A stretch of DNA of 64,000 nt from Pterobdella sp. o SKG-2022 (Eukaryota; Annelida; Clitellata; Hirudinida; Piscicolidae): the NCBI GenBank assembly GCA_964035795.1, contig OZ038323.1:7851227-7915226 (forward strand), given 5' to 3'. Position numbers and translations under genes: made by a program. This document shows positions 1 through 13,600 of this stretch, piece by piece. Below the pieces are notes generated by a model, which searched no databases, was not told where the DNA came from, and worked only from the letters and a program-made list of their open reading frames with translations. Every line of letters starts with the position of its first letter. Positions within the stretch are counted from its first letter, which is position 1.

Positions 1-90
1 TTTAAGCAGTTCATAGCACAGCGCCTCTAAACGATGCTTAAGAAGCGCTATATAAGTAATTAATAATTTTATTATTATTATTATAACTAC
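1..90 (+). repeat. 3' tail of an interspersed repeat
   Basis: The sequence runs through a GC-richer block containing an AAACGATGC core and GCGCTATATAAG, followed by a TTATTATTATT run. A diverged copy of the same block, in the same orientation, lies at 19663-19745. This layout suggests the 3' end of a LINE or LINE-mobilised SINE; the family was not identified. The 5' part lies outside the window. Confidence 0.5.
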
Positions 91-1994
91 TACTACCACC
101 ATTATAAAACACAGGAGAATTACATCCATTTAAACTAGTGGGAGACAGCTGTACTGAAGAAGGCTTGTATGAATGCACCACCTCTCCATTAGCACCGCAT
201 GGGAGCGAGATTAGGTGGGGGTTGTGTACCATGTTATTTATACCCTTTTTTATTTGTATAAATCTTTCAATGAGTTGTGTTTCAGGTTGTATTTGTTTAA
301 TATTGAGCTAACGTGTTTTCTTAAAAGCCTTTATAATTTAAAATTTAACATTGATAACGGAAAGCTTGGTAGTTTTAATTACAACTGATATTGTTCAAAA
401 ATCTCTTTATTTCACCTTGGTTTAAAAAAATCATTATCTTTAAACATTGAAGTTAAGTATCACAATTTATATGAATATGTATATCATGGTTTTTTGTGTA
501 TATGTGTGTATACATATGAATATTTAATGTATTATGTGTCAGCTTGGTATTACGTTTGTAAGCTTGCATAATATTGTACTACATATATAGTGAACATTTT
601 TAAAAATTAATGTTTAAAAAAATTGTGAGGTTGAATTTATCGTTATGTATATTAACGGTGTAAACCAATTAATAGTTTCACCAACGTTGGCATACAATGC
701 TGCAAAAAAGACGACGTTTCACAGTTTTTGGAGCAGAAAAAGAGATTAGTGCCAGAATGTGAGTTTATTTCATTATGTTTGAATGTTTTATAAATATGTA
801 ATGAGGCGAGCCAACAATAAAATTTATAAACATAATTCACAAAGCTTTTCGTAAGACAAACTTGTATTATCAGGGGTATTTCATGAATAGTTACATGGAT
901 AGTATAGCGAATAGATATATGATTTTGAGAGGACTTTTGCATTTTGAAGTTCAAACGATATTGGATATTGAAGCTAAGTCCGTGTTTAAACAACTATTAA
1001 AATATTTTAAAAGCAGAAAAACACTCATACGATTCCTCTAGTAATTGGTAATGTAAGATATAATGAGAGAATGATATAAGGTGTGTCTGAGTTATATTTT
1101 CTGTGTTGTTTAGGTTCAGTTCCTAATCGCTCTATGAAACAACTTGTATATATTTGCAATGAACGATTAACGTAAATCCTTATAAGTTTGAAGATAGGTA
1201 GCTTAATGAATAACCATCTAATAATCAAGAACACGATGAAAGACTTTGGTGATAAAGATAAACTTAATTACAACTAAATAAGCAAGATTTAAAAAATTCA
1301 GTAAAAAATGAGATAATTATATAAAAAACGTATAAAAAATGGCTCGGTTGTAAAAACTTAAAAACTGTGCAAGAATTTAATACATTGGTTTGTTTTAATT
1401 CACTAAAAGTCTAATTATCTGTAGATCCATCTACTTACCTACGCATCTATCAAAGCATCCATGCCCAGCTTAACTATTCATCAACTTACCTATCTCTAAC
1501 CCACCCACCCCTCTATATAATACTTACCCACCCATCCATCCACCTATCTCTCACCTTAACCACCCATCTCTCCCCAACCATCCGTCTATCACCCAACCAC
1601 CCATCCATAATTTGCCCACTCATACATTCCCACCTACCATCACCCTCCCAACCACAAACTGTAGGTAATGTACCTAGAAATTTGAGTTCTATAAACATGA
1701 CGACTGTCTGCTTAATGTTCCAAGTGATTTGCAGCAACACTTTCAGGCTTCTAGCCAGTGCTATCTCGCACCAAATCACCGATAAAAGTAGGTTCTATCT
1801 TTATAATATGCAAACGTGTTGGATAATTAGATAAGATTAATATCTTCATAATTCAAAACCTATGACATTGAATAAACTCTAGTTTATAAAACATTACGTA
1901 ATATAAAAAACAAGAAAAAAACTAATATTTCACACCCTTGTAATCAAATTCACACAACCATAATCAAACTGAACAATCTCACCACAAACCCAAG
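91..1994. other. presumed intron or upstream sequence of the Rel gene
   Basis: I see no supportable exon here. It is AT-rich DNA with a degenerate C/A/T tetranucleotide-like tract at 1425-1660 (ACCC and CATC units). The Rel DNA-binding half expected upstream is not visible, so this is probably a large intron whose 5' exons lie beyond position 1. Confidence 0.4.
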
Positions 1995-4720
1995 AACACT
2001 GCACTGACGCCACCATAGTGCGAGTCAGTTTAACCACGTGTGAAGCTGTGGGAGGAGAAGAGCTTTTCATACTGTGTAACAAAGTCAAAAAAGGTATCAT
2101 TATTTGTGTTTATTAAGTGCTATACAAATAAATTATATTGAAAGTGAATTTTACTTTTAAATATCTTCAGACGACATTGAAGTGGTGTTTTCCCATGGAG
2201 CATGGGAGGGATGTGGGAGCTTTGCATCCACAGATGTCTTCAAAGAGGTTTGTGGTGGGAATGCTGTTGAATGGTTGGGCTTTGGGGGTTTGCAAGGTTA
2301 TATAAGGAAATAAAAAAGATGGTGTTAATCTGGCAAAGATTATTTTTGGTAAATGCTTTGGTTGCGTGAAATAGAATACTTTGTATGAATTCTATTCATT
2401 TGAATGGCTTTGAAGGCAAATCTTTAAAGATTAAACCCAACATTAACTTGCCGCAGTGTGCCATAGTATGCCGAGTGCCACCCTTCCATGATCGAAACAT
2501 CAGGCACAATGTGGAAGTTAAGCTCTTTCTTAGAGAAAAGTCTTCAAAAGAGATATCTAAGCCTATTCTTTTTACATACACTCCTGTCCAAACAGGTGTG
2601 CGATATTATGTTTTAAGATGCAGTAGTGTGTAGGATGCTGTAGTATGTAGGATGCAGAAGTGTGTGGGATGCAGTAGTGTGTGGGATGCAGAAGTGTGTG
2701 GGATGCAGTAGTGTGTGGGATGCTGTAGTGTGTGGCGTGCAGTAGTGTGTGGGATATGCGTTGAAATGTGGTTTTGTGTGTGGCTTGTGTTGATATGTAG
2801 AAATTGTTGTTGAGTTTTGACATATTTGAACGTGAGTCAAGTGTGCGGAAATGAAATGTACGATTAGAGAATATATTTTTCAAGTCATCTCCAAAATTAA
2901 ACTACATATTTATAAAAAAAATGTTAATCACTTGAAGACCGCTACGGAATTGGAAACAAAAGAAGAGCCATCAGCAGCAGAAATCAGATCTGTAACTCAA
3001 ATAGCAGCAGTCAATACAATTCAAACAACAATCTTTTTATTAAAACTGAGTTTGTGCCTTCAACTCTTACGGTAAACAACACACTTCCCCAACCAGTCTA
3101 TGCAGGTGAGAAAATTAATGATCCTCAAAACGATTAGTTTGGCTTTGTATGTTAAAAAGTGATTAAATTCAAAATTTTGAAAAAAAAACATGAAAGTAAT
3201 AACATTAAGCCAACTTTCACAACGGGATCAAGTCCTTTGTGTGATATCCAGTAGTGATAATCAGTTGAACAATTGTAGCTTGAATAAACATACGATAAAA
3301 TGTTATAGATGCTGGGGATCCCCGAAAACTGCCCATCTTCTGTCTTGAGGGTGATTCTGTGGCTTTGAAACAAGGTTCTTGGGTTGTTTTTATTTTAAAG
3401 ATTTTCTTCAGTATTATTGGGCGATTGTACTATTTATATTCATAAAAAATTAATTAATAAAATTGAAACCGTTAAATTCATACAATTATTCACTAAATAA
3501 AATAACTTTCATTATATATCTCATCATTTAAAACTGTATCATTGATGATATTAATCAAATTTAAACCTTATTAACTTTTGTGGATATATCGAACAGAAGA
3601 CAAGGACAAAGAATTGGCGCAGCTTGCTGAAACCATCAACTCCTTCGTCAATGAACTCACTCAAAATGAACAAAAACAAACCTTCGCACCTGTCTTGTCT
3701 GAAGAAATTTCCAATCTTGATTTCCTATACGTAGCGCCACAACTAACAAGCCAACACATACCGCAGTTATCCCTGCAGCAATTAACACAACTACAACCAA
3801 CAAAACAGTTGAAAGATCAGCAACTAGCATTGCAAAAAACACCTCAACAGCTGACACCATCGCAACTAACAAACCAACAGCTAAAACTATCCCAAGTTAC
3901 AACAAAATTTTTTCCACCGCAAATCACACAACAACTGTCAAACCCACAACAATCAAATTTACAACAAACAGTAGCACCGCCACAAATACAAATAGCACTT
4001 CAACAGCAGTTGCCAAACAAATATCAACTACAAAATCAGCAACAATTACTAAACCAACAACAGCTACAAAATCAACAACAGTTACATCTAACCACTAAAC
4101 AACAAAATTCAACAAACAACCCGATAACTCAACTACCAGTAGTTTCAAACGACTATTCCATCAGTATTGAAGAGATTCTTAACTACATTGAGCCTACTAA
4201 GCAATATCTCCCTAACTCTATTAATCAGCCGCCAAAAATGTTGCAATCACAGACTGTTTCTCAGCAACACAGCATACAAGATTCACAAAATGTATTTAAC
4301 CAACAATTGCCACTTCAATTTCAACAAACAAATCCCTTACAAGCAAACAACCCACAACAACAAACAGTCTCTTTACAACAACAAAATAACTCTTCATCCC
4401 AACCAACATGCTTTTCACAACTAAAAACTCCCTTAAAACAACCAAAAAATCCAGTACAACAGCAACAACCACAACCAAAAACTCAACTAGAGCAACTAAC
4501 GAATCCCATGCAACCAAAAAATCTTCCGCAGCACTTAGTCCCACAAAACGCGATAGAGAATCATTCTCAATTCCTCATATCCAACAACGACCCTCTCATT
4601 TCGGACCACATTCCTTCATTCCAACAATGGGATTTGGACTTTACAGGCGATTTAGTCGATAGCGAGCTTATGATGGAAAATTTGTCAAAGCTTTTCGAGG
4701 ATGACAATATCCCGTTTTGA
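1995..4720 (+). CDS. Rel/NF-kB transcription factor, 3' part (dimerisation domain, NLS, Gln-rich tail)
   Basis: Exons read as about 1995-2093, 2171-2247, 2457-2595, 2938-3105 and 3597-4720; phases close at every junction from 2093 onward. The first three encode the Rel IPT dimerisation domain: GGEELFILCNKVKKDDIEV, WEGCGSFASTDVFKE, CAIVCRVPPF, then FTYTPVQT. Exon 4 begins with a basic segment (GIGNKRR) where Rel proteins carry the nuclear localisation signal. The last exon is very Gln/Asn-rich (about 300 residues of CAA/CAG-rich sequence) and ends in an acidic hydrophobic stretch (DSELMMENLSKLFEDDN) that looks like a transactivation segment. No ankyrin repeats follow, so it belongs to the Dorsal/RelA/c-Rel class rather than p100/p105. 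The N-terminal DNA-binding Rel half is outside the window. The first exon's 5' border is uncertain. Confidence 0.85.
2614..2760 (+). repeat. G/T-rich minisatellite, about 17-bp unit, in a Rel intron
   Basis: About eight tandem units of GTAGTGTGTGGGATGCA and variants lie about 20 bases after the splice donor at 2596. It is one of several G/U-rich tracts placed just inside intron 5' ends in this window. Confidence 0.85.
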
Positions 4721-5149
4721 TTATTCATTTTTCTATGTAGCGCTTATTGAAAAAGTGATTTATTTTAATTATCAAATAATATTCAAATTTCAGTTATATT
4801 TATTTTAATCGATATCTTATATTTGTGCTCTTGTATTAAAATTTTCCTGTATTTTTATTGGGTTTTATAATGAAAATGTTTTTTTAAATTTTATTTTTGA
4901 TTTTATAATTATATTTTTATGAGATATGCTTTTTTTGAACTTTTTCATTTAGTTTGCACGAATTCTATTAATGATGTCGTGCCTGGAAAACACTATTTTT
5001 AATCTTGATTAAATATAAGCGTAAAAACAGAGCATCTTAAAAATCTAGCATTTAATAAAATTAAATGGATTAATAGCAATTAAATGTAGAATTAATAAAA
5101 ATTAAGTTTTTAATAAATCATAGAAATAATAAACCGTGGCCGACAAGTG
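4721..5149. other. Rel 3' flank
   Basis: AT-rich DNA with several possible AATAAA-type polyadenylation signals after the Rel stop. I see no gene. Confidence 0.4.
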
Positions 5150-5370
5150 ATGCCCTCGCAAGGATCTTACGAGCCTTTCAATCAACTTCGAGAAAAACGA
5201 AGAAATTGCAAACACGAATGAATTTAACCATTCTTAACGTCCGAGGCATAAGCAGTGATTCGAAGAAAGAATCCATCTTTGAAGAGCGTGTAAAGAGAAA
5301 TCTCTTGCTGCTCGGAATACAGGAGACAAAACACCAAAATGAACTGGAAATCCAAATCAAGCATTGAAAA
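5150..5370 (+). mobile_element. LINE relic: N-terminal endonuclease fragment
   Basis: One frame reads MNLTILNVRGISSDSKKES and then LLLLGIQETK. This matches the opening of the APE-type endonuclease of non-LTR retrotransposon ORF2 (an L..WNVRG-like start and the catalytic EtK motif). The frame stops at 5365 and no adjoining reverse transcriptase follows. Because LINEs are usually 5'-truncated, an isolated 5' fragment is atypical; internal deletion or rearrangement is likely. Confidence 0.65.
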
Positions 5371-6067
5371 TTAAATATTTCACTAGAAGCTCTCGAACCA
5401 ATACGAGATAACTGATTTATTTAACTGTCAATTATTTTGTGAAATAAATATTATTATTATTTTAGAAATAATAGTTGACAAAATCAAATTCCTATGATTT
5501 ATTATTCAAAAATTCAAATTGAATGCAATTTAGAATCTTTAAAAGAAATAGTAGAGTTTAATGAAGTTTAAAAGAATACAAGTATAGAAATAAATCAAGT
5601 TTTTTTTGATAAAAAGCTTAGTAATTTTTTAAATTGATTTTAAAGGCCATGAACAATTTATTGATTAAGCAGCTAACAATACTTAGCCACCTGAGTGTTG
5701 AGGACTTTATTCAATATGAATAATAGAAGATTCATTAAATGAGCATTTTTGAAATATATAAGCCTAACTGTGGTGAAGATTTTTTTCTACATAGTTTCTT
5801 TAGAAGTAAATGAATTTTTTCATTAATGAATGAAGTAAATTAGTTTTGAATTACTTGGAATTTTAAAAAATTAAAAATTTTTATGTAAGTTAAATTTTCT
5901 CAAAGCACCGGCATTTAAACTTTTACAAAGCTTGCTTCTATAAGGAACAATAGGCTATTATAAATATAGTCGTTAAAAGTTCTTAACTTAAAATACAGCA
6001 AGATATCCATTATTTTCAAAAAAAAAATAATATTTTTAAAAATCTATTCCAAAGAAAAACTAAAATC

Positions 6068-6268
6068 ATGTCAAACGAACAATCTGAAAATTTTGTGACT
6101 GCTATGAAAAAAGTCAGAACCGTTAAAGAAAGAATTATTTACGGAGCTGGTGGGCAGTCGAGGAAAGCTGCTGAAACTTTGCATGAAGAGCAGATGAAGA
6201 TAGAAGGGGAGATTTCAAGTATGATCTCTTCAATGGGGGAGAACTTGAAAGGAGTGAGCTTAAATTAA
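6068..6268 (+). CDS. small unidentified ORF, 66 aa
   Basis: An intronless reading frame starts at an ATG after an A-rich leader. The product is charged and probably helical (MKKVRTVKERIIYGAGG, then KAAETLHEEQMKIEGEISSM), with no membrane segment or cysteines. I recognise no family. It sits between two LINE relics (5150-5370 and 6400-6570), so it may be a small gene, a retrocopy or part of a decayed element. Its codons look like normal coding sequence rather than low-complexity DNA, which is why it is listed. Confidence 0.3.
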   Translation: MSNEQSENFVTAMKKVRTVKERIIYGAGGQSRKAAETLHEEQMKIEGEISSMISSMGENLKGVSLN

Positions 6269-6399
6269 ACTTCTTATTCTTACATAAATTTTGAATTATT
6301 TATTCAATTAACTACTTGAGTTTTTTATTCATTCATGGAGAATAGTTCAACAAAATTTGACTTGTTTTGTGTTCTATTATGTTAAACTGCTTCTAATTG

Positions 6400-6575
6400 C
6401 AAGAAGCCTAGTAGGCCCAAAAAGACTTGGAATGAGCTTATATTGAATGATAAGAGAAAGCTAGACATGGTTTGTGCGAATCCACTCGATCGCTCTGAAT
6501 GGAAAGGCTGACTTCGAAATAGAACTTTCAAAAAGCCCAACCCTTGGTAAAGGAAAATGGGCTATAAAACGGAAT
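6400..6575 (+). mobile_element. LINE relic: C-terminal reverse transcriptase fragment
   Basis: Reads as RPKKTWNELILNDKRKLDM, then LDRSEWKG, a stop, and LRNRTFKKP. The motif RPKKTW followed about 20 residues later by D+S.W matches the 3' end of RT ORFs of the kind seen at 27147-27839 (RGRPRLTW). It carries internal stops and is a dead copy. Confidence 0.6.
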
Positions 6576-7643
6576 TGATTGATAATTCATTCCATGTGTG
6601 ACATTCTCTTTATATTTTTGAAATTTCAGGTTAATACCTGACATAAAGTTGATAAGTTTTGGCTAGGTGTGTCTAATTTATTTCTGCTCTTTCTTCTCTA
6701 TCTCATTTTCAGTTATAAGCTAATTATTTATTCAATATGAATTATCATTATTGATGATATTTGACCAGTTGAACTCAAAAACATTTTATAGGCATGTGTT
6801 GATGGGGTTTTGTTTTTTTGATGGTTGTCTTTGGTTTTCAAGTTTTGAACTATACAAAAATTGCTTTCACTTTTGAGTTAAGCAAATGATCTTTCATGTT
6901 TCTATCATTTTAACATTTTTAGACCTTTTTCTATACTGTAAAGGCAGTTTTTGCCTTCAAATTTTCACATTCTTCCTTTACTGATAACTACACAATTTTT
7001 AAAATTTTCTAAGTTTTGAATTAGAAAATTAAAACCAATGATAATTTCTTCATAAACACAAAGCTTTTCAATATCTTTTTCATACCATTTCCAAATAACT
7101 AATATAATAAAAACATACTAATTTTTCGTGTTTCTCTAATTCACATTTTGGAAGTATCACAAAATTTTTCAAAGTTGTTTTCTAAAAGCTCCACCGTTTT
7201 TAAGCTCACAATTTTTTCGTTTATCTAAAATATCACTAATTTCAATCACGTATGAATTTTTCTAAAAATTATAAATAATAAAATTTAACATTCTACATGC
7301 GTAATAAAATTTTTATCGTGTATAATGTTTTAAAAAATGGAATGAAGAAAAAAACTACAATAACGTGAAATAAATGAAATAAAAAATATAATTATGCATT
7401 CAAACAAGAAAAATTCAATTTCAAATTGTCACATAACCAAAATATAAACACCTGTTGAATATGTAGTTTATCACTAAAAAATAAAAAAATCAGTTTTTTA
7501 TATTTTATATTCTATTGTTTTCAATGGTTTTAAAGTAATCCTACACCAAAACCGCTTTTTTTCATTAAAATCTTTGATTAAATTACCGAGTTATTTAATT
7601 GAAAACCTATATTACATTAATAAGTTATACTGAACACCAACAG
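6576..7643. other. AT-rich stretch with no gene seen
   Basis: No exon, RNA gene or clear repeat could be supported here. If the plakin gene downstream has 5' exons, some may be hidden in this stretch. Confidence 0.4.
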
Positions 7644-10600
7644 TGTACTCATGCAGAAATAGACAAGTACCAGGAAGCTCTTAACCACCTTAACGTTAGT
7701 CCGGGCTCGCAGTCTATGAAAATTTATCCTACATAAATGGCTTATTTTATAAATTACGCTGCAAGTAGTATCAATAATATAGACCGAATGCTGTCAACCC
7801 CAGTTACTGGGACATGTGCAGCAATATAATTTAATCTTATCAAGTATAAATATTTTTAGTATTTCAATTTTATATGCAAATTTAGAATATATTATACATA
7901 TCTTTACTTTATATAAATGAAATAGTTTTTGAAGTTATCTAAATATTGCTCTAATTGATTAGTGTGTGGAATTCCAGGCTTTATTTATTCAGTACTTTAT
8001 ACCAATCTATGTATTCTATCAAAATTTCACTGTTGACTGTTAATTTGCATCCTACATATAGTTAATTTGAAAAAATAACAGTAATAATAGTAATAATAAT
8101 GATATTAATAATAATATGCATAATAAAAATAACACGTCAACTACATGATGACAGGCACCATAAAAAATTCAATCCTAGGTATATATATCAGCACAGGTAT
8201 AATATATGTGTCATATAATCATGATCAAGAGGTATTGAATATTGAAATATTATTACAGCTATCGAACGCTAAGAAGCTCAAATGCCTGCAAACTCAAATG
8301 CAGATTGGAGATCTGGAGTCGCTTGTTTGGGTGGGTTTAATGGTAGAAAATGGTGGTTGTTGTGGTTGTGTGAGGGTAATGTGTGTGTGGGTGTGGTTTA
8401 TGATGGTGGTGTAAAGTTAGTTTTGAGTTCATTGTGAGGATAGTGGGCGAGGTTGTGATGGGGATGGGTGGAGTTTGTGATGGTGATAGGTGGAGTTTGT
8501 GATGGTGGTGAGTTCCGTTTGTGGTTTTGGTTTGTAGGATTTTTTATACATTTCAAAAAAGTTTTAGTGCAATCTCAATATTATAATCTATCGTAAATAG
8601 TAGAATATAATAGAAAAAAATAAAAATTTCTATTCAAACCCGCAAACTACCTCTAAAACTCTGAAGAACGTTTCAAGCTTTGTGACGAAAGTATCTGTGA
8701 TGTTGTCTGAAGACAAAAGCGATGTGGCTGATGGAGTGTGCAGTGATGACTCCAAGTATGACCCCAACATTCCAGGCTACATCGGCCAGATCTCACAAGT
8801 TTAATTATTATTCAAATTTTGATTTACCTTGTTTAATAATTTCTAGTATTGATAGTGTGGTTGTAATTAGCATATACTTCTAGTGTATGTTGTTTAGGGT
8901 GCTTGAAAATGATCGTCAAAAACGCAGTCATAAATTTTATGATGTGTTGTTTTTCTTATATTTTTTTTCATTTATCGACCTCTATCACAAAATTCTATCA
9001 GAACTGCATTTTCGGAGTGAGTGACAGTTGGAAGAGCATAGAAACGTTGAACAAATGTGTGCAGACACATGTGACCGATGCTGCGGAGTTCCACAAGGTG
9101 TTCAATACTCCCTTATCTGTTTGATTACTTGTGACTATGCTCTATAATCAACTCATGCTAGCGTAGAAAAAAATATAAAACGTTGATGAGTTTGATTTAT
9201 CATTTAAAGAACCCTATCATCACAGTTCCACCATGAGGTGATTCAGGTGAAGAGATGGATGCAAAGAGATCTGACCGAAGCCATAGAGAACTTTAAAAGA
9301 CTCCAAATGGACCCTCCAACGTCCAAAAATGTCGAGTGTTTCCTGTCTGAATTCGAGGTTGGCATAATGGCTATTAAAGCTTCAGTAACTGAAACTTCAT
9401 TTTTATAAATCTTTTAGTAAAAATGTCAATTTAAATTTAGATAATTATACATTTATTTCATTGACATTTGAACTTAACAATATTGAAACTTATTTTTCAT
9501 GTTTGGTGTATAAATATTTGCTCCAACAAAATTAGGTCATCCACAAGGCTCTCCTTCATTGGAGGGCCACCCTGGTGAAGCTTTCACAAACTGCAGCCTT
9601 ATTGGTGCCTGTCGATCTGAGAACACGCCCTCTTGACACTCCTCTGCCAGTCATAGCCCTGGCTAGTTACACTGCGCCAAAAGTACGTTTGGTTTTATTG
9701 GCGATTCAAAGATATGACTCATTTTGCTTCTATAATTAAATTTTCCGTGTTTTTTCGTGTTCATTTCCATTTATAATTAGCTATTTCATCATGCTCTTCT
9801 TTCACGATTGCATATACCATCCTTATCACTATCATCATTTACAATAGTTATATAAAATATTCTAAAAATCATCGTGACCAACCACAACAATGTTTCCATC
9901 AAAACAAACCACCAAACCTTTTCTCTCCATCACAGATGATCATCAGGGAAGGCGAATTATTGACGTTGATTGAGGGAGGCGAAGTTGAGAATTGGAAAGT
10001 ATCAAACAGCAGGGGTCAAGAGGCGCTTGTGCCTTCAGTTCTCATCCGCATCCCTCCACCTCACCAGCCAGCCCATGACGCCATTGATGAGTTTGTTGCT
10101 TGTTGATTCTATGTCGTATTTTTTCATTCTATACATCTCAAAAACTCGATCCATTATAAAACATCTTAATAACAATATCACAATACCAAACCTTATCACC
10201 ACCTTAAATAGACAGTACTAAAACCCTTATGCAACCAATCTATAGACTGAAGTTTAAGCTGCTGACCCATTGGACAACTGTGCTCAAGCTATACGGATCT
10301 CGATACATCAAACTGTTGCTTAAGCTCTATAAGGCCTACTATTCTAAAGAGGAGGTTGGATTTGTGTTGTTGGATGTGATTGAATGGGTTATGCCGCTGT
10401 GTTGTTAGATGAGGTGGATTATAATGTTGTTTTATGGGGTTTTTGCCATATAAAACAAAAGATACACAATAATTAAATAATATCATTCAAAATACAGTAA
10501 AATATCATTTAAAAATACAAAAAATTGAATACCATAACAAAAAACGCCATAAAATACAACACAATTTCATAAAATACAAGTATCAAATACAGCATTATAA

Positions 10601-13600
10601 AACCCCAAAATTAATCGAACTCGTGTCATTTTAAGTACCTAAGGAAATTGCATGAATAAGCACCAAGCACTTTAACAAATAAATGATTTTAATCTTATTT
10701 GCTTAAGAGATTCCATGAGAGTATCCTATGAATGAATAGGCATATGGATATATCAATTGGGATCTTCAAACAATGTTTTCTTCTAATTTCCAGCTTTTTA
10801 ATCTTATGAGTTTTTTGACGAGATATTTATCTCAAAAAGCTTAAGTATTTTTTTCCATTATCTATGTGTTTTTTCAATTATATTTTATTATGCTTGGAAT
10901 TAAATCAAATTGAATCTTTATATGGAGATACATCAAAAATTGAAAAAACATATAAACAACACAAAACCCCACATAAACAACACAATAAAAACACATAAAA
11001 GCCCATAAAAAAAACATTAAACCACATAAACAACACACCACAGTTGACCCAGTTTGACACGTTGGAGGACTGGGACAGAGAAAACATCTTGACCTACTTT
11101 ATTTCCACTGAAGGAGTACTCAGCAAGTCAGCATACAATTTATAATAATAGTATTAATAATAATGAGAATATATATTCATAACCTTTTGAAACTTCTTCT
11201 GGTTGGCTGTAGGATCTGGAGCACGTCACGAATATACCAGAAATGGTTGGAGAGAGTGGGTGTTGTGAAGGTTCTATTGGAAGATGATGCCGACCTAGAT
11301 AATTCAAGCAAAAATACTATTGGTCAGTTTATCAAAATTATTATTATTGTTATAATGAAAAATAAAAAGTTAAAATTTATTTTTTATAAGCGAAAATTTG
11401 ATTTAAAATTTTCGTTTAAAGTTGCAATACTTCGTAAAGATAAATAAAGATATTTTCAATAAAAGAATAATATAACAGAAATAATAACAAAAAGAACATA
11501 ATGATATTTGAATAGAGAGTAGTGAGGAATTCAAAGTGATGGTCAACTCTACTCCATTCCTCAGTGACGTCACCAACCTTTATGAGGTTTGTTTCATTTT
11601 ATTCTTTTGAACGCTCTTCATTTTAATCAGTACTCATGAAGAAACATTTTTTAAACACTCACGCACAAACAAACGTACGCACGCACACATACACACACAC
11701 AGGAGCTAACAAGAGGATGGGAAGGTTGGAGAACCATATTGGACGTGCACAAACATCCCCACATCATGTTATCATTGGAACAATGGACCCAGCTTAAGTA
11801 TCTATCTATCGAGCATATCGCTTTGTGAGTGGTGGTGATGCTGGTGAATGGATGGATGTTGGAAAATAAATAGGTCTGTTGATGAATATGTGAATAATAG
11901 CAAATAAATTGATTTTTGGTTTGAACGAGTGATTTTAAGTGCTCAATTTATAGGTTAACATGTAATAACTAAACAAACGCAAGGTTTTGGAAGAAGCTTA
12001 TCAAGATTAATGATTATGATGAGGTTGAGGAGGAAGAAAACGTTATAGAAGAAGTTAAAGTTGTTGATAACTACGCTATTAGGGTTTGTGAAATCGAAAA
12101 AAATATTTATTTTTAGGGATATTGCACGTTGGAAAGCATAGTATTTCTTATCATGTATTATTAGTATAAGTTTTTCAATTACCGTGATGAAATCATCAAA
12201 ATGTGTATGATACATCATACCAACAGAAACCAGAAAAACTGATGAGATCAAGCTTGGAGGAAGGAGAGTCGAGTGTTAAGACGAATTTCCAGACGGAGGA
12301 GATTGTCAGTGAGGATTCCGAAGAGAAGCAGGTATTCACTATTTCAGCAGTCTTTGACTCTGAAGCAGACAAAGAAATCTCATTCGACGATGCTGTCTCT
12401 AAAGGTTAAACATGCAGCGTCTAGTTTCTTTTATTACTACATATGGAATGATTGAAAAGCTTAAATTGAAATATTTCATAATTTGTGATATAATACAATG
12501 ATTTACGTTGAAACCACCAGGCATAATCTTATCTAAAGCCGGAGTGTACAAGGACTTGAAGACGGGACAACAGATTCCCATACAAGAGGCCATGCAAAAG
12601 GGCCTCATTAAAGTGATCATGACGCGCAAAAACTTCTCCAAAACCAGCCAGTCCTCTGTTGGTCTCATCACCATCAAGTCTCTGCGAGAAGTGCAGAGGC
12701 CTTATAAAGTGACTCTGGTGAAAGACAATACATCGGATAAGAGTTATAACCTAACTGAAGCTGAAAGCGAGAACTTGCTAGATACAAAGAAGGGGTTGGT
12801 TCTTGATAAAAGGGAGGGGAAGCGGGTGTCCCTGAAGGAAGCGATGAAGAGAGGCTTGGTGGAGGTGGAGTACACTGATGTTGAGCATGCACCTGAGGAG
12901 GTGATCAAGAGGTATGCTGTGAGGGCTGTGGTGGATCGCAAACACTCCAAGACTGTGGCATTCAGAGATGCTGTCAAGCTGGGTCTCATTAACGGGTGCT
13001 TCAGTTGATCTTAAAATTATAATATTTAGTGTTTAATTAATATTTGTTGTACCATATGCTTTGAATTCGATTTAATCTATTCACTTCGCATGTCAATTAC
13101 AATCAAGAAGTGATACCTTTGTAGATGAAAGTTTTTCTCGCATTTCAAAATTTTTCAATGGATTTTTTATCAAATTTTTGTTTATTCTTTTTACAATGGT
13201 TAAATTTATCTTTTTCGTGATTTTATGGTTCGAAAAATCCTTGCCTCGGCGTTATATCTCTGCCATCTTTTTATGCAAATATTTTATTCACCAATTTTAT
13301 TTGATCGACAGAAAGACTGCAGAGTACACAGACAACATCACAGGAGAGAAGTTCAGCATTGGTATGACTAACGGCATTTGTTGAAAATCCATAATTCCTA
13401 CTTGAATATTTTTGATAAATAATTTTTTCAAATCTCAACACACATTTTCACGCCGCTTTGAATGACATCTAGACACAAAAAAACGAACACACAAACAATC
13501 AAACACGCAAACAAATACACACACGCATCCAGGAGAGGCGATAGTGAGAGGGTATATAAGGGCGAAACAAGTGACCGAGGAAGAGGCCAAACATCTAGAT

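Noticed and set aside
652..1234. Two minus-strand ORFs of 113 and 69 aa
   Set aside because: AT-rich composition, no family resemblance and no splice context.
1513..1779. Minus-strand ORF rich in Trp/Gly/Met
   Set aside because: Much of it comes from a degenerate ACCCATCC-type low-complexity tract.
2457..2595. NFAT-type IPT domain
   Set aside because: NFAT5 also has an IPT and a Gln-rich tail, but GGEELFILCNKVKKDDIEV and the following WEGCGSFASTDV pattern match Rel/NF-kB better, as does the NLS position.
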